The notes below the pieces were generated by a model. It saw nothing but the letters and a program-made list of their open reading frames with translations. It made no database searches and was not told where the DNA came from. Below are positions 25,102 through 34,273 of a DNA stretch of 64,000 nucleotides, in pieces. Within the stretch, counting starts at the first letter, position 1, and every line of letters begins with the position of its first letter. Both the position numbers and the translations under genes were made by a program. The stretch spans positions 434,001-498,000 of the forward strand of contig JACJZU010000004.1 in the NCBI GenBank assembly GCA_020635435.1. The letters are read 5' to 3'. The DNA comes from Flavobacteriales bacterium (GTDB taxonomy: Bacteria; Bacteroidota; Bacteroidia; NS11-12g; UBA9320).

Positions 25102-26139
25102 TCAATAGAACTTGTTCTTCAGAAATAGTGCTACCCGCACCAAAAGAATCAGTGCCGGGACTTCAACAAGGGGTCCGATCACACCGGCGAAGGCCTGTCC
25201 GGAATTCAAACCGAAAACGGCAATGGCAACCGCAATGGCCAATTCAAAATTATTACCGGTGGCAGTAAAGGAAATCGAGGCATTATTAGCATAAGAAGCT
25301 CCGAGTGCACGACTCATGAAGAAGCCGACCAGGAACATCACTGAAAAGTATAGGAGTAAGGGTATGGCGATCCGGAATACATCGCCGGGTATATCAACTA
25401 TGAGTTCACCTTTGAGCGTGAACATAAGTATCACGGTGAACAGAAGAGCGATAAGTGTGATCGGGGAGATGGCGGGTATGAAGCGTTCCTTGTACCACGA
25501 TTCGCCTTTGATGCGAACGAGCATGACACGTGTCAGCGATCCGGCTAGAAAGGGGATGCCCAAGTAGATGGCCACACTTTCAGCGATGGTGGATATGGAA
25601 AGTTCCACTAATGCCCCCTCAAATCCGAATAAAGGCGGAAGTTTGGTGATGAATAGCCAAGCATAGAAACTGTACGCGAAAACCTGAAAGATACTGTTCA
25701 GGGCAACGAGTCCGGCGCCATATTCACTGCTGCCTTCAGCCAGGTCGTTCCAAACCAGCACCATAGCAATACATCGGGCCAATCCGATCAGGATCAGCCC
25801 GATCATGTAATCCGGCTGATCGTTCAGGAACAGAATGGCCAAAAGGAACATCAGAATGGGTCCGATCACCCAATTGAGAAGCAGAGACAAACCCAACAAT
25901 CGGGTATTCCGAAACACGGCAGGTAGGAGTTTGTAATTCACCTTGGCCAGAGGCGGGTACATCATTAAGATCAAACCGATCGCGATGGGGATATTGGTTG
26001 TTCCGGTGCTGAAAGAATTGATGAAGCCTGCACTACCGGGAAAGAAGTGTCCAATTCCAACACCTATTCCCATGGCAAGAAAGATCCAGAGTGTAAGGAA
26101 GCGGTCGAGAAAATTGAGTTTAGGTCTGACTGGATTCAT
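25102..26139 (-). CDS. acr3: Arsenite efflux transporter, ACR3 family
   Basis: The 345-residue protein has ten hydrophobic helices. LIGLARCIAMVLVWNDLA contains the conserved Cys of TM4, and TATGNNFELAIAVAIAVFG carries the essential Glu of TM9, both hallmarks of ACR3 arsenite/H+ antiporters. It exports As(III) produced by the upstream reductase. The start overlaps the reductase gene by ATGA. It is the last gene of a four-gene ars operon. Confidence 0.95.
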   Translation of the reverse strand: MNPVRPKLNFLDRFLTLWIFLAMGIGVGIGHFFPGSAGFINSFSTGTTNIPIAIGLILMMYPPLAKVNYKLLPAVFRNTRLLGLSLLLNWVIGPILMFLLAILFLNDQPDYMIGLILIGLARCIAMVLVWNDLAEGSSEYGAGLVALNSIFQVFAYSFYAWLFITKLPPLFGFEGALVELSISTIAESVAIYLGIPFLAGSLTRVMLVRIKGESWYKERFIPAISPITLIALLFTVILMFTLKGELIVDIPGDVFRIAIPLLLYFSVMFLVGFFMSRALGASYANNASISFTATGNNFELAIAVAIAVFGLNSGQAFAGVIGPLVEVPALILLVRVALFLKNKFY

Positions 26140-26753
26140 ATCGTACGAAAAACATAGGATAATTCAGTGGCGATCTGTCGGGAACGGGCATCGTACACAA
26201 GTGGCTCATCGGGTGTGCCATCAGCCAGGCCGGGATCGGAATAGCGCAAGGGTATCCGCACATCGGCACCCGGAATGAACGGGCAATTTACATCGGCATC
26301 GGAGCAGGTCATAATGGCTGCAAAATGAGCATTTGGGTTGCCTGGATCGTCGTATAATTTCGAAAAGCACAACAAGGGCTCCATTTCCATACTGAATCGG
26401 ACGGTATAGGTCGGATTTTTCGCACCACGCTTTTCAACGTAAAAGCCGCTGTTCTGCAGAGCGGCAATGGCTCGCCGGTTGAATGCTGTTACGGCCGTTC
26501 CACCGCTGAAGCTATTGATCTCAATACCATGTTTTGCACTTAGGGTGCGTGCCCAAACCTGGGCAAGCTGACTGCGTCTCGAATTATGTGTGCAGATGAA
26601 GTTCAGAGCCGGGGTGCGCCCTTCAGCGTATTGCGTTCTGCAATAGTGCGCTATTTGATCCAACAATTGTTTGCGATCATGAGCTACGGCATCGACCGGC
26701 AGGGACGAAATATATTCCTCGATTTCGGGCAGCAAGCGCAATGAATTTCCCAT
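26136..26753 (-). CDS. arsC: Arsenate reductase, low-molecular-weight phosphatase-like
   Basis: The 205-residue protein has the P-loop FICTHNSRRSQLAQVWA, i.e. the CX5R active site CTHNSRRS preceding a helix, as in LMW-PTP-type arsenate reductases. A later MTCSDADVNCPFIPG segment supplies further cysteines used in the disulfide cascade. It reduces As(V) to As(III). An N-terminal helical extension (about residues 1-50) is seen in the Bacteroidota version. ATG at 26753 overlaps the previous gene's stop by one base (TGATG), which decides the start. Confidence 0.9.
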   Translation of the reverse strand: MGNSLRLLPEIEEYISSLPVDAVAHDRKQLLDQIAHYCRTQYAEGRTPALNFICTHNSRRSQLAQVWARTLSAKHGIEINSFSGGTAVTAFNRRAIAALQNSGFYVEKRGAKNPTYTVRFSMEMEPLLCFSKLYDDPGNPNAHFAAIMTCSDADVNCPFIPGADVRIPLRYSDPGLADGTPDEPLVYDARSRQIATELSYVFRTI

Positions 26754-27205
26754 CAGCAAGAAGTAGAGCCCGGTGAACAACAAGGTTCCTGATGTGTCAT
26801 CAATTCAGCCGGAATACCACAGGCATCGTTTGCCAGACAGGTGGTTTCCATGGCAGTTAGGATGAACGCTTCTCCGTCGAATTCCAGACCGTATTTCCCG
26901 ATCGTTCCAGCGGTTTGATATTCCACTTCGATCTCATGATTACCGAGTTGAAGGGCTCGCTCACACTGTTTTACGATCTTGCGCATACGTGCGGAAGCCA
27001 GACGGTGATCAACGTCGCCAGCTACAAAGAGCTGAAAATTGATCTTCATTTCACTTCGTAAAGTTCCGCCACAATCCACAAAATTCTTCCCGATCTCTCC
27101 AATTTCGGTGATGTGAAAATGGGATGGGACCTGTGTACCATCGGGATGTAAGAAGATCAGTTCACGCACTGTAGGCAAAGCCTCTTTGAATTCTGAGAAA
27201 GTCAT
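26753..27205 (-). CDS. DUF6428-like protein of the ars operon
   Basis: The 150-residue cytosolic protein resembles the DUF6428 family often found between arsR and arsC in Bacteroidota; biochemical function is not known to me. Visible features are SHFHITEIGEIGKNFVDCGG near the N-terminus, repeated single cysteines, and a Cys-rich tail (EPCCSPGSTSC) that could bind As(III) as a chaperone or sensor. It sits 33 bp after arsR and overlaps arsC by one base. An arsenic-chaperone role is inference from the tail and the context. Confidence 0.75.
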   Translation of the reverse strand: MTFSEFKEALPTVRELIFLHPDGTQVPSHFHITEIGEIGKNFVDCGGTLRSEMKINFQLFVAGDVDHRLASARMRKIVKQCERALQLGNHEIEVEYQTAGTIGKYGLEFDGEAFILTAMETTCLANDACGIPAELMTHQEPCCSPGSTSC

Positions 27206-27238
27206 GATGCATTTATATTGGTCGTTGATCTGAAAGAA

Positions 27239-27574
27239 TCAGCAGCACAGATCCTCCGTGCCCGATCCCAATTTTCCAAATAGTTGTTGAAATTTATCTT
27301 GAAGTAAGAGCCAGTTTTCTCGATGAATGCAGTAGTTCACCTTGGTTCCATCGATGGAACCTTTGATGAGTCCGGCCAGTTTGAGTTCGCGCAGGTGCTG
27401 ACTGATGGTGGCCTGTGCCAAACCCAGCTCGTGAACCAGATCGCCGTTGATGCACGAATTGCATTCGAGCAGATATTCTAGGATGGCCACGCGGGCAGGG
27501 TGTCCGATCGCCTTTGCTAGGTCGGCAAGCTCATTCTGACTTACTGTGAAAAGATCTGTTCTTGTTACGCCCAT
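27239..27574 (-). CDS. arsR: ArsR-family metalloregulator
   Basis: This 111-residue winged-helix repressor has AIGHPARVAILEYLLE, the recognition helix LGLAQATISQHLRELKLAGLI and the wing GSIDGTKVNYCIH. Cysteines occur in ECNSCING (near the start) and as a terminal CC pair, rather than the classic ELCVCDL site, so metal sensing probably uses this different set. It is the first gene of the ars operon. A perfect palindrome lies immediately upstream. Confidence 0.92.
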   Translation of the reverse strand: MGVTRTDLFTVSQNELADLAKAIGHPARVAILEYLLECNSCINGDLVHELGLAQATISQHLRELKLAGLIKGSIDGTKVNYCIHRENWLLLQDKFQQLFGKLGSGTEDLCC

Positions 27575-27578
27575 TATT

Positions 27579-27590
27579 ATATTGCAATAT
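27579..27590. promoter_or_regulatory. Candidate ArsR operator
   Basis: ATATTGCAATAT is a perfect 12 bp palindrome 4 bp upstream of the arsR ATG, overlapping the leader. ArsR-family repressors bind AT-rich dyads in this position, so it is a good autoregulatory operator candidate. Confidence 0.5.
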
Positions 27591-27691
27591 TACGATAAAT
27601 AACTCATTGGCAAAGGGACGTGTCGGGATTTTTAAGAAATTCAGAAAGCCAGAACCAATGGTTAGTATGGAGTTATCACGTTACAGACAGG

Positions 27692-28726
27692 CTACATCAG
27701 CACATCATTCACCGGTTGGATCGGGTCCGGCAGATCCGTTTCGCCGAGCATCTCCTTCAGTTCGATCTCGATGGTCCGGCAAATGGAAAGCATTGGAATA
27801 TCGTTGGCCATACCCTGGAAGGGAAATTCAGAATAATCTCCAAGCAATTCCATAACCAGATATACCCAACCTACCAGTGCGGTGATCGGGATGGAGACCC
27901 AGAATCCCACTGGGCCGAGTTTCATCAGTTCAGGAATCATACTGAATGGGATGAGCAACAGGAATATACCCACAAAAACGCGGCTCATGTAGGCATATTG
28001 ACGTGGTATGGGGAATTTCTTGATGCGCTCTGCCTTTCCCTGATGTTCGATCAGGTGGTAGATGATCTGAGCCAGTTCCATATGTCTGAAATCCTCGATC
28101 AGACCGGTTTCACGGATCTGGGCAAGTTCCCTGGATTGATTTTGCATCAATTTCGTTGCCGGATTTGGAGCCGCTTCGACCGCTTTGAGTTCCTCTTCGC
28201 TCAGGAAGTGACCAAGGGCTGTATGGGACAGATCGGCCTCTACGAGTCCGATACCGTAGTTGTTCTGATAGAATCGGGCAGCCCGGCCAATATGCCCTTG
28301 TTGATCGATATGTTCCCAGGGAGCCGGTTTCAGCAATTGTTTGCGAAGTGCATAGAGCCAGGCGATATGTCTGAAATAGAGCCTCTTCTTCACACGATTC
28401 AATTCTGCATTTGAAACCGGTTTATCCGCGAAGAAATTTCCAACAAAGCCATCGACGTAAACTCCCCAGGCCCTGCTGCTGTTCACAATAGCCCCCCAGA
28501 TCTTCCGTGCCTCCCACATGCGGTCGTAGGCATTATTGTTCTTGAAGCCGACATAAAATGCCACGGCGGTACCGATCACCGAAACCGGAAGCCAGGGCAG
28601 CACGATGTCGATATGGCCAAACTTGTAGGCAAAAGCGAATAGTGCAGAAGCCCCCAGCAGCCAAAGCATATGCGGACCGGTCCAGGCCAGTACTTTTCCA
28701 ATGCGTACGTTGCGGGATGTGATCAT
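27692..28726 (-). CDS. Bestrophin-like (UPF0187) channel protein
   Basis: The 344-residue protein has the bestrophin-family pattern: two N-terminal helices (LWLLGASALFAFAY; VIGTAVAFYVGFKNNNAYDRMWEARKIWG is the signature region). A cytosolic helical stretch and two more helices near 240-300 (VFVGIFLLLIPFSMIPEL; VSIPITALVGWVYLVMELLG) follow. Bacterial homologues form pentameric cation channels. The conserved NNxAYDRxWEARK segment is intact. It is downstream of a divergent region shared with arsR (about 117 bp from its 3' end); no functional link is evident. Confidence 0.9.
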   Translation of the reverse strand: MITSRNVRIGKVLAWTGPHMLWLLGASALFAFAYKFGHIDIVLPWLPVSVIGTAVAFYVGFKNNNAYDRMWEARKIWGAIVNSSRAWGVYVDGFVGNFFADKPVSNAELNRVKKRLYFRHIAWLYALRKQLLKPAPWEHIDQQGHIGRAARFYQNNYGIGLVEADLSHTALGHFLSEEELKAVEAAPNPATKLMQNQSRELAQIRETGLIEDFRHMELAQIIYHLIEHQGKAERIKKFPIPRQYAYMSRVFVGIFLLLIPFSMIPELMKLGPVGFWVSIPITALVGWVYLVMELLGDYSEFPFQGMANDIPMLSICRTIEIELKEMLGETDLPDPIQPVNDVLM

Positions 28727-28770
28727 GTGGTTAAATCAGATTGAACGGGGAAAGCCGGGGAGTTTTGATC

Positions 28771-29241
28771 TCATGGCGCACAATAGCACTCGAATTCGAG
28801 GTTTTTCCAAACCGTGTCTTTCGCGACAGGTACAACAGCCATCCCTTCACCGATCGCACGAGCGGTGCACATAGGAATACTGTCGGCAAAGCAGCGAAAC
28901 TTCGGACAATCGATCTTCACAGTTGGGATACCCCAGGTAGCTGTGGGTTTGAGTTTCTTGGTAGACTCAACGGTGATCGAATAAAATGCCTTTCCCTGTT
29001 CGTTCAGTGTAACCTCGGTTGATCCCTGAAGCACGGCGGAATCGCTGTGGCGGATGTTGTAGCGAATGCTCACGGTCTTTGAAAGCGTATCCCGGTTGGG
29101 GAACTCGCGAGAGGGGCCACAATTGTCGCGCACTGTGATCGCACCCTTGATGGTGTAGTTGAATTTTTCCGAGCTGTCCTTACAGGAAATTGCCAATACG
29201 AGCATACCCAGAATACTGAACCAAATTCGACGAGCTTTCAT
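28771..29241 (-). CDS. Small lipoprotein of unknown function
   Basis: The roughly 156-residue protein has a lipoprotein signal peptide ending LVLAISC, so it should be membrane-anchored after processing at that Cys. The mature part is probably beta-rich, with repeated Thr/Val strands and six further cysteines (for example in VKIDCPKFRCFADS and the final FECYC) that could form disulfides. I do not recognise a family. ATG at 29241 is chosen because the signal peptide follows it, over an earlier start at 29253. Read toward lower coordinates, ahead of the bestrophin gene by 44 bp, so co-transcription is possible. Confidence 0.7.
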   Translation of the reverse strand: MKARRIWFSILGMLVLAISCKDSSEKFNYTIKGAITVRDNCGPSREFPNRDTLSKTVSIRYNIRHSDSAVLQGSTEVTLNEQGKAFYSITVESTKKLKPTATWGIPTVKIDCPKFRCFADSIPMCTARAIGEGMAVVPVAKDTVWKNLEFECYCAP

Positions 29242-29485
29242 ATCATCGAACATAGCACATTTATTGGGATTAATTGTCGAATGGTCTTACCTGCTTTGTG
29301 AACTTAGAGATGGAAACCTGAACAGTGAGGACACACCACTTCGATTCGATTGCGCTTATTCCCCTATAGGAAAATGTGATAGCATGCAGGGCCAAACATC
29401 TTATACCTTTGAAAAGCCATTCCCACTCCGGCAAGGAGGATCCGGTTGTTCTGAATTGTCAAAGAGCTAACTAAAAATTGAGTAT

Positions 29486-31747
29486 ATGAAACGATCATTC
29501 CTATTATTAGTCACCGTTCTGCCTTTGCTGGCTGTGTTCTCCTGCGGGAAGAAACAGGATCAGTACACCGAGGCCGACGGACATTCAGGAGCCACTATGA
29601 AAAGTCATTCCAATGCGCGTGCTACCAGTAACAGCGACTGGTGGCCGAATCAGCTTAATTTGAGTATCCTTCGACAGAACTCGGAACTTTCGAACCCAAT
29701 GGGGGAGGATTTCGACTATGCCAAAGCATTTGAAAGTTTGGATTACGAAGCCTTAAAAAAGGACATCCGTGATCTGATGACCCAGTCTCAGGACTGGTGG
29801 CCTGCCGATTTTGGCCACTATGGCGGCTTGTTCATCCGTATGGCATGGCACAGTGCCGGTACCTACCGTTCTGCGGATGGAAGAGGCGGATCTCGTGCCG
29901 GACAGCAGCGTTTCGCCCCGTTGAACAGTTGGCCCGACAATGCCAACCTGGACAAGGCCCGACGCTTGTTGTGGCCCATCAAGCAGAAATATGGCAACAA
30001 GATATCCTGGGCCGATCTTATGGTGCTCACCGGCAACGTTGCCCTGGAATCGATGGGTTTCAAAACTTTCGGTTTCGCGGGGGGAAGAGAGGATGTTTGG
30101 GAGCCTGAATTGGATGTATACTGGGGTTCTGAAACCAAATGGCTGGAGGATAAACGCTATTCCGGCGATCGGGAATTGGAGAATCCGCTTGCTGCCGTAC
30201 AAATGGGACTTATCTATGTGAATCCCGAGGGTCCCAAAGGAAATCCGGATCCAAAACTGGCGGCGAAGGACATACGCGAAACCTTCGGTCGTATGGGTAT
30301 GAATGATGAGGAAACCGTTGCATTGATCGCAGGAGGCCATACCCTCGGTAAAACACACGGTGCAGGGCCCGCCTCCCATGTTGGTCCCGAGCCCGAAGCA
30401 GCACCCATCGAAGAGCAGGGGTTAGGTTGGAAGAGCACGTACAAGTCGGGCAAAGGGCCGGATGCCATCACCTCTGGTTTGGAAGTTACATGGACGTCTA
30501 CACCATCTAAGTGGAGCCACTTATTCTTTTATATCCTGTTCAATCACGAATGGGAATTGACCAAGAGTCCGGCCGGAGCACATCAATGGGTGGCCAAAGA
30601 CCCGAAAGTGATGGTGCCTGACGCCTTCGACTCAACAAAAAAGCATAAACCGACTATGCTCACCACCGATCTTTCTCTGCGTTTCGACCCCGAGTACGAG
30701 AAGATCAGCCGCAAATTCCTCGAAAATCCAGAGGCATTTGATGATGCGTTTGCCCGTGCCTGGTTCAAGCTTACGCACCGCGATATGGGTCCGAAAACAA
30801 CGTATCTTGGTCCGGAAGCACCAACAGAAGACCTCATCTGGCAGGATCCGATCCCTGCATTGAACCATGAATTGGTGAATCAAAAGGATATCGCCGACCT
30901 GAAGAACAAGATCCTGAACTCCGGTTTAACCATCAGTGAACTGGTAACAACAGCCTGGGCTTCGGCTTCAACCTATCGCCATTCCGACCGACGCGGTGGT
31001 GCTAATGGAGCACGAATACGACTCGAACCACAACGCAGCTGGGAGGTGAACAATCCAAAGCAACTCGAAAGAGTATTGGGAACTCTTGAACAGATCCAGA
31101 CGGAATTCAATTCAAAATCAAAAACCAAGAAAGTCTCCATGGCCGATCTGATCGTACTCGGTGGATGTGCAGCGGTTGAGAAAGCGGCCTCCAATGCGGG
31201 TTACACCATTCAAGTTCCGTTCATACCGGGGCGCATGGATGCCACAGCCGAGCAAACCGATGTGAAGTCGTTTGAATTACTCGAGCCGATGGCCGATGGA
31301 TTCCGGAATTATCTGAAAACCAGATACACCATTTCTACCGAGGAACTCCTCGTTGATAAAGCGCAGTTGCTCCGATTGACCGCTCCGGAAATGACCGTAT
31401 TAGTGGGAGGAATGCGGTCGCTGAATGCGAACTACGACAATTCCAAAAAAGGGATTTTCAGCGATGAGAAGGACAAACTCACTAATTCATTCTTTGTGAA
31501 TTTACTGGATATGAGCACCGAGTGGAAAGCCATCAATGATGAGAAAGAAGTATTTGAGGGTATGGACCGCACAACCGGAAAAGTAAAATACACCGCTACC
31601 CGAGCCGATCTGATCTTTGGTTCCAACTCCGAGCTACGGGCATTGGCAGAAGTGTATGCCAGCGACGATGCCAAAGAAAAATTCGTTCAGGACTTCGTTT
31701 CAGCCTGGACCAAGGTGATGAACCTGGATCGTTTCGATCTGAAGTAA
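29486..31747 (+). CDS. katG: Catalase-peroxidase KatG with a lipoprotein signal
   Basis: This 753-residue two-domain KatG has distal Arg118, Trp121 and His122 (RMAWHSAGTYR), proximal His285 (AGGHTLGKTHG) and the Trp121-Tyr244-Met270 set that forms the catalytic covalent adduct. All are intact, so catalase and peroxidase activity is expected. Unusually, the protein begins with a type II signal peptide (MKRSFLLLVTVLPLLAVFSC, Cys20), followed by a polar linker of about 30 residues leading into the normal SDWWPNQLNLSIL start. It should be exported and lipid-anchored rather than cytosolic. A good terminator follows. No OxyR or Fur gene is adjacent. Confidence 0.95.
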   Translation: MKRSFLLLVTVLPLLAVFSCGKKQDQYTEADGHSGATMKSHSNARATSNSDWWPNQLNLSILRQNSELSNPMGEDFDYAKAFESLDYEALKKDIRDLMTQSQDWWPADFGHYGGLFIRMAWHSAGTYRSADGRGGSRAGQQRFAPLNSWPDNANLDKARRLLWPIKQKYGNKISWADLMVLTGNVALESMGFKTFGFAGGREDVWEPELDVYWGSETKWLEDKRYSGDRELENPLAAVQMGLIYVNPEGPKGNPDPKLAAKDIRETFGRMGMNDEETVALIAGGHTLGKTHGAGPASHVGPEPEAAPIEEQGLGWKSTYKSGKGPDAITSGLEVTWTSTPSKWSHLFFYILFNHEWELTKSPAGAHQWVAKDPKVMVPDAFDSTKKHKPTMLTTDLSLRFDPEYEKISRKFLENPEAFDDAFARAWFKLTHRDMGPKTTYLGPEAPTEDLIWQDPIPALNHELVNQKDIADLKNKILNSGLTISELVTTAWASASTYRHSDRRGGANGARIRLEPQRSWEVNNPKQLERVLGTLEQIQTEFNSKSKTKKVSMADLIVLGGCAAVEKAASNAGYTIQVPFIPGRMDATAEQTDVKSFELLEPMADGFRNYLKTRYTISTEELLVDKAQLLRLTAPEMTVLVGGMRSLNANYDNSKKGIFSDEKDKLTNSFFVNLLDMSTEWKAINDEKEVFEGMDRTTGKVKYTATRADLIFGSNSELRALAEVYASDDAKEKFVQDFVSAWTKVMNLDRFDLK

Positions 31748-31814
31748 GATACATTCGGGAAAATTTGCGGTGCATTACCGCAGCACCTCATCCCGGATCT
31801 TGTCCGGGCTACAA

Positions 31815-31857
31815 CCAGGCGGAGACCAAATAGATCGCGTCTCCGCTTGGTTTTTTT
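31815..31857 (+). terminator. Rho-independent terminator after katG
   Basis: Stem CCAGGCGGAGAC (31815-31826) pairs with GTCTCCGCTTGG (31839-31850) with one G-T wobble, a 12-base loop and then seven T residues. It lies about 70 bp after the katG stop and is oriented for katG. Confidence 0.85.
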
Positions 31858-31965
31858 ATGCTTCCGAATGAACTGTACCCACCCACACCGCGAACCTTTC
31901 TGACCGGATCAAGTCGGAACTATTTCAGATAATTTCAACCTCACCCAAGCCACCTACCCATCATG

Positions 31966-32024
31966 CCATCCTCCTATCCTCCCATCCTCCTATCTTCCTA
32001 TCCTCCCATCATCCTACCCCCCAA
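31966..32024. repeat. Pyrimidine-rich tract of degenerate 8-mers
   Basis: The plus strand runs through copies of an 8-base unit CCTATCCT / CCCATCCT / CCTATCTT in constant phase, with the minus strand purine-rich. It lies in the convergent gap between katG and the cyclophilin gene and covers the last codons of the latter. A related tract closes the window at 63,898-64,000. Confidence 0.8.
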
Positions 32025-32634
32025 CCCTAAACCCAAAACTATCCAGCATCTGCTCCCCGGTAAATTGAAGGATGCGCACCTTGAGCGGTATGTCTTCAAG
32101 CGGTTTGTCATTCGAGTCCGTTTTCACCGCTTCCAGCATCTCCAGTACATCGGTACCTCTCAGGATCTGGCCGAAGATCATATAATCCCCATCTAATCCG
32201 GGCAGTCCGGCCTCTTTGTTCACAATATAGAACTGGCAGGCATTGGAGCGTTTTTCGGGATTATCGTCGCGGCCCATACCCAATGCTCCATAAACGTGCT
32301 TTATACTGTCGACGAATTCCGGTTCGAGGAGGTAGGGGGAATTCTCGAAGTACTGCACCGAATCCGGACAACCGCCCTGTATCACGAAATTGCGCACGAC
32401 CCGGTTGAAAGTGAACTGGTCGTACAGCCCGTCTTCGGCCAATTCCATGAATTTCTTCTTGTGATTGGGCGTTTCGTCGTACAGCCAAAAATACATGATT
32501 CCCAAACGGGTTTCGACGGAAGCTACCGGATAGGTTGTTTCAGTTGGTTGGTTATTCAGATCATCCTGGGTTGGTTTACAAGAGATCATGGACAAACTTG
32601 TAAGGATGGAGAAGATCATTAATCGGGAACTCAT
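32014..32634 (-). CDS. Cyclophilin-type peptidyl-prolyl isomerase lipoprotein
   Basis: The 206-residue protein has a lipoprotein signal ending LSMISC (Cys19) and a short Thr/Gln/Asn linker. A compact cyclophilin domain follows, with FTFNRVVRNFVIQGG (catalytic Arg), the GALGMGRDDNPEKRSNACQF loop and DYMIFGQILRGTDVLEML. It catalyses proline cis-trans isomerisation of exported proteins at the cell envelope. Its last codons run into the pyrimidine-rich tract. It is a single gene. Confidence 0.92.
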   Translation of the reverse strand: MSSRLMIFSILTSLSMISCKPTQDDLNNQPTETTYPVASVETRLGIMYFWLYDETPNHKKKFMELAEDGLYDQFTFNRVVRNFVIQGGCPDSVQYFENSPYLLEPEFVDSIKHVYGALGMGRDDNPEKRSNACQFYIVNKEAGLPGLDGDYMIFGQILRGTDVLEMLEAVKTDSNDKPLEDIPLKVRILQFTGEQMLDSFGFRVGG

Positions 32635-32847
32635 AAAGGACGCTATTTAAGGGATAGGAAGACCAAAGATTCAATTTATGTAGGTTAATTCCTAATCCAA
32701 TGGAGCTCTTCGGCACCAAGGCCCCGGAGACTCTTCTACAGATCGTAATCAACACACTTGGTTCGGAATCACTAATTTTGGTGCTTACGAACCTGGTCTT
32801 AGCGCTTTTTCATGGTGGATCCATCCAAAGCCGGATACAAATTGCGA

Positions 32848-34254
32848 ATGAGCGCTCTGGTATTGCTGTTAGCCTGTTTCTCATTCATGTCGCTCGGTAG
32901 AACCTGGCTCGTAGATCCGAACGGTAAATACCCGACCCTTTTTGCGCTGCGGACACTGGTTGATGATGGCGACACGATCCTCATCGAAGCAGCCCTTTAC
33001 GCAGACCATCCTCAGGCGAGCTTCGCACAGTCCGGTTTACTCATCAAGGGTATAAACGGTCGACCTCGCCTGGAGGCGGGGAATAAGCTTGCTACGAATT
33101 CCAACGGCAAAGCAATTCTCGTTTTGAGCGGTTCGGAATGCATCGTGGAGAACATAGAATTTGCGAATGCCGCTGTTCCCGATCACAATGGGGCGGGTAT
33201 TCGGCAGGAAGGGTGCAACCTCACGGTGCGCTATTGCTTTTTCAATGGGAATGAGATGGGCTTACTCGGTGGCAATCTTTCTCCTTGTACGGTACTGGTT
33301 GAACATTGCATTTTTCGAAATAACGGGAGTCCTGCCAATCCCGGTTACCAACACAACATCTACATCAATCACATCGATACCTTTATCTTTCGGTACAACT
33401 ACAGTGTGGATGCCATAGCTGACGGACATGAACTCAAGAGCAGAGCTCATGTGAACATCATAACCTATAATCACATTTCAAACAGGAATACGAAGGATAG
33501 CCGAAACATCGATCTTCCGAACGGCGGCGTTGCTCTGATTATGGGTAATCTACTCGAGCAAGGCGAAGCATCTTCCAACAGCAACATGCTCGGTTTTGGA
33601 ATGGAGGGACTCACAAATCGAGATCCGCACGCGCTGTGGGTTGTCAATAACACCTTCGTCAATTACAAAACCAAAGGCAATTTCATTCAGGTCAAGGATG
33701 GGACGGACTCCCTTTTCGTTGTCAACAATATACTGGTTGGAGCCAAAACAGGGGGGCTCATTACGGGCTCCTCTAATTGGATGGATAGCTCATCGAACTT
33801 TGTGAGCGACGATATTTCCGACGCCGGGTTTGTGTATTCGCATCCAACGTTTTACGGACTTCTGCCGGGGTCGCCCTGCCTGAATACCGGCAAACTGTTG
33901 AACCGTCGGGTGGGCCCATATTCCCTCATTCCAAGGCATGAATATGTGGATACGGCCAACTTCAAAGCACGAATCGGCGATTCCCGTATCGATTTGGGTG
34001 CCTTTGAGGCGGCATCAACGAGTTCTGTTGTTGGTCGCGACATCAGAACGTCGGTGATCTATCCCAATCCGGTTCAGGGCCAGAGTCTGTTTGTGCGGGA
34101 TCACAACGGAGCCCTGGTTCGCTTTTATACCCCGGATGGACGATTGGTCTACAGCACGCTCGTGCGCAACGATCAGGTCGATCTGGAAATTCTGCCAAAG
34201 GGGATCTACCTGGTTGAGATACAAGGGAATTCCATGTACCTGATCCGGAATTGA
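32848..34254 (+). CDS. Secreted right-handed beta-helix protein with T9SS sorting domain
   Basis: The roughly 468-residue protein starts at ATG 32848, directly followed by a signal peptide (MSALVLLLACFSFMSLG); an earlier ATG at 32812 is less likely. Residues about 40-340 show parallel beta-helix (PbH1) turns with stacked Asn/Ile strands, such as CIVENIEFANA, LTVRYCFFNGNEMG, VLVEHCIFRNNGS and LWVVNNTFVNY. This is a fold of pectate-lyase-like and other polysaccharide-active proteins. The final 75 residues carry VIYPNPVQGQSLFV and PKGIYLVEI, a type A T9SS sorting domain. The catalytic residues cannot be assigned. It lies next to metal-efflux genes without evident link. Confidence 0.85.
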   Translation: MSALVLLLACFSFMSLGRTWLVDPNGKYPTLFALRTLVDDGDTILIEAALYADHPQASFAQSGLLIKGINGRPRLEAGNKLATNSNGKAILVLSGSECIVENIEFANAAVPDHNGAGIRQEGCNLTVRYCFFNGNEMGLLGGNLSPCTVLVEHCIFRNNGSPANPGYQHNIYINHIDTFIFRYNYSVDAIADGHELKSRAHVNIITYNHISNRNTKDSRNIDLPNGGVALIMGNLLEQGEASSNSNMLGFGMEGLTNRDPHALWVVNNTFVNYKTKGNFIQVKDGTDSLFVVNNILVGAKTGGLITGSSNWMDSSSNFVSDDISDAGFVYSHPTFYGLLPGSPCLNTGKLLNRRVGPYSLIPRHEYVDTANFKARIGDSRIDLGAFEAASTSSVVGRDIRTSVIYPNPVQGQSLFVRDHNGALVRFYTPDGRLVYSTLVRNDQVDLEILPKGIYLVEIQGNSMYLIRN

Positions 34255-34273
34255 AGATCGTTCCGGATCTTGC

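Noticed and set aside
31790..31811. CCCGGA-TCTTG-TCCGGG hairpin as katG terminator
   Set aside because: No T-run follows; the stem at 31815-31850 with seven T residues is the better terminator. It may just be a dispersed hairpin.
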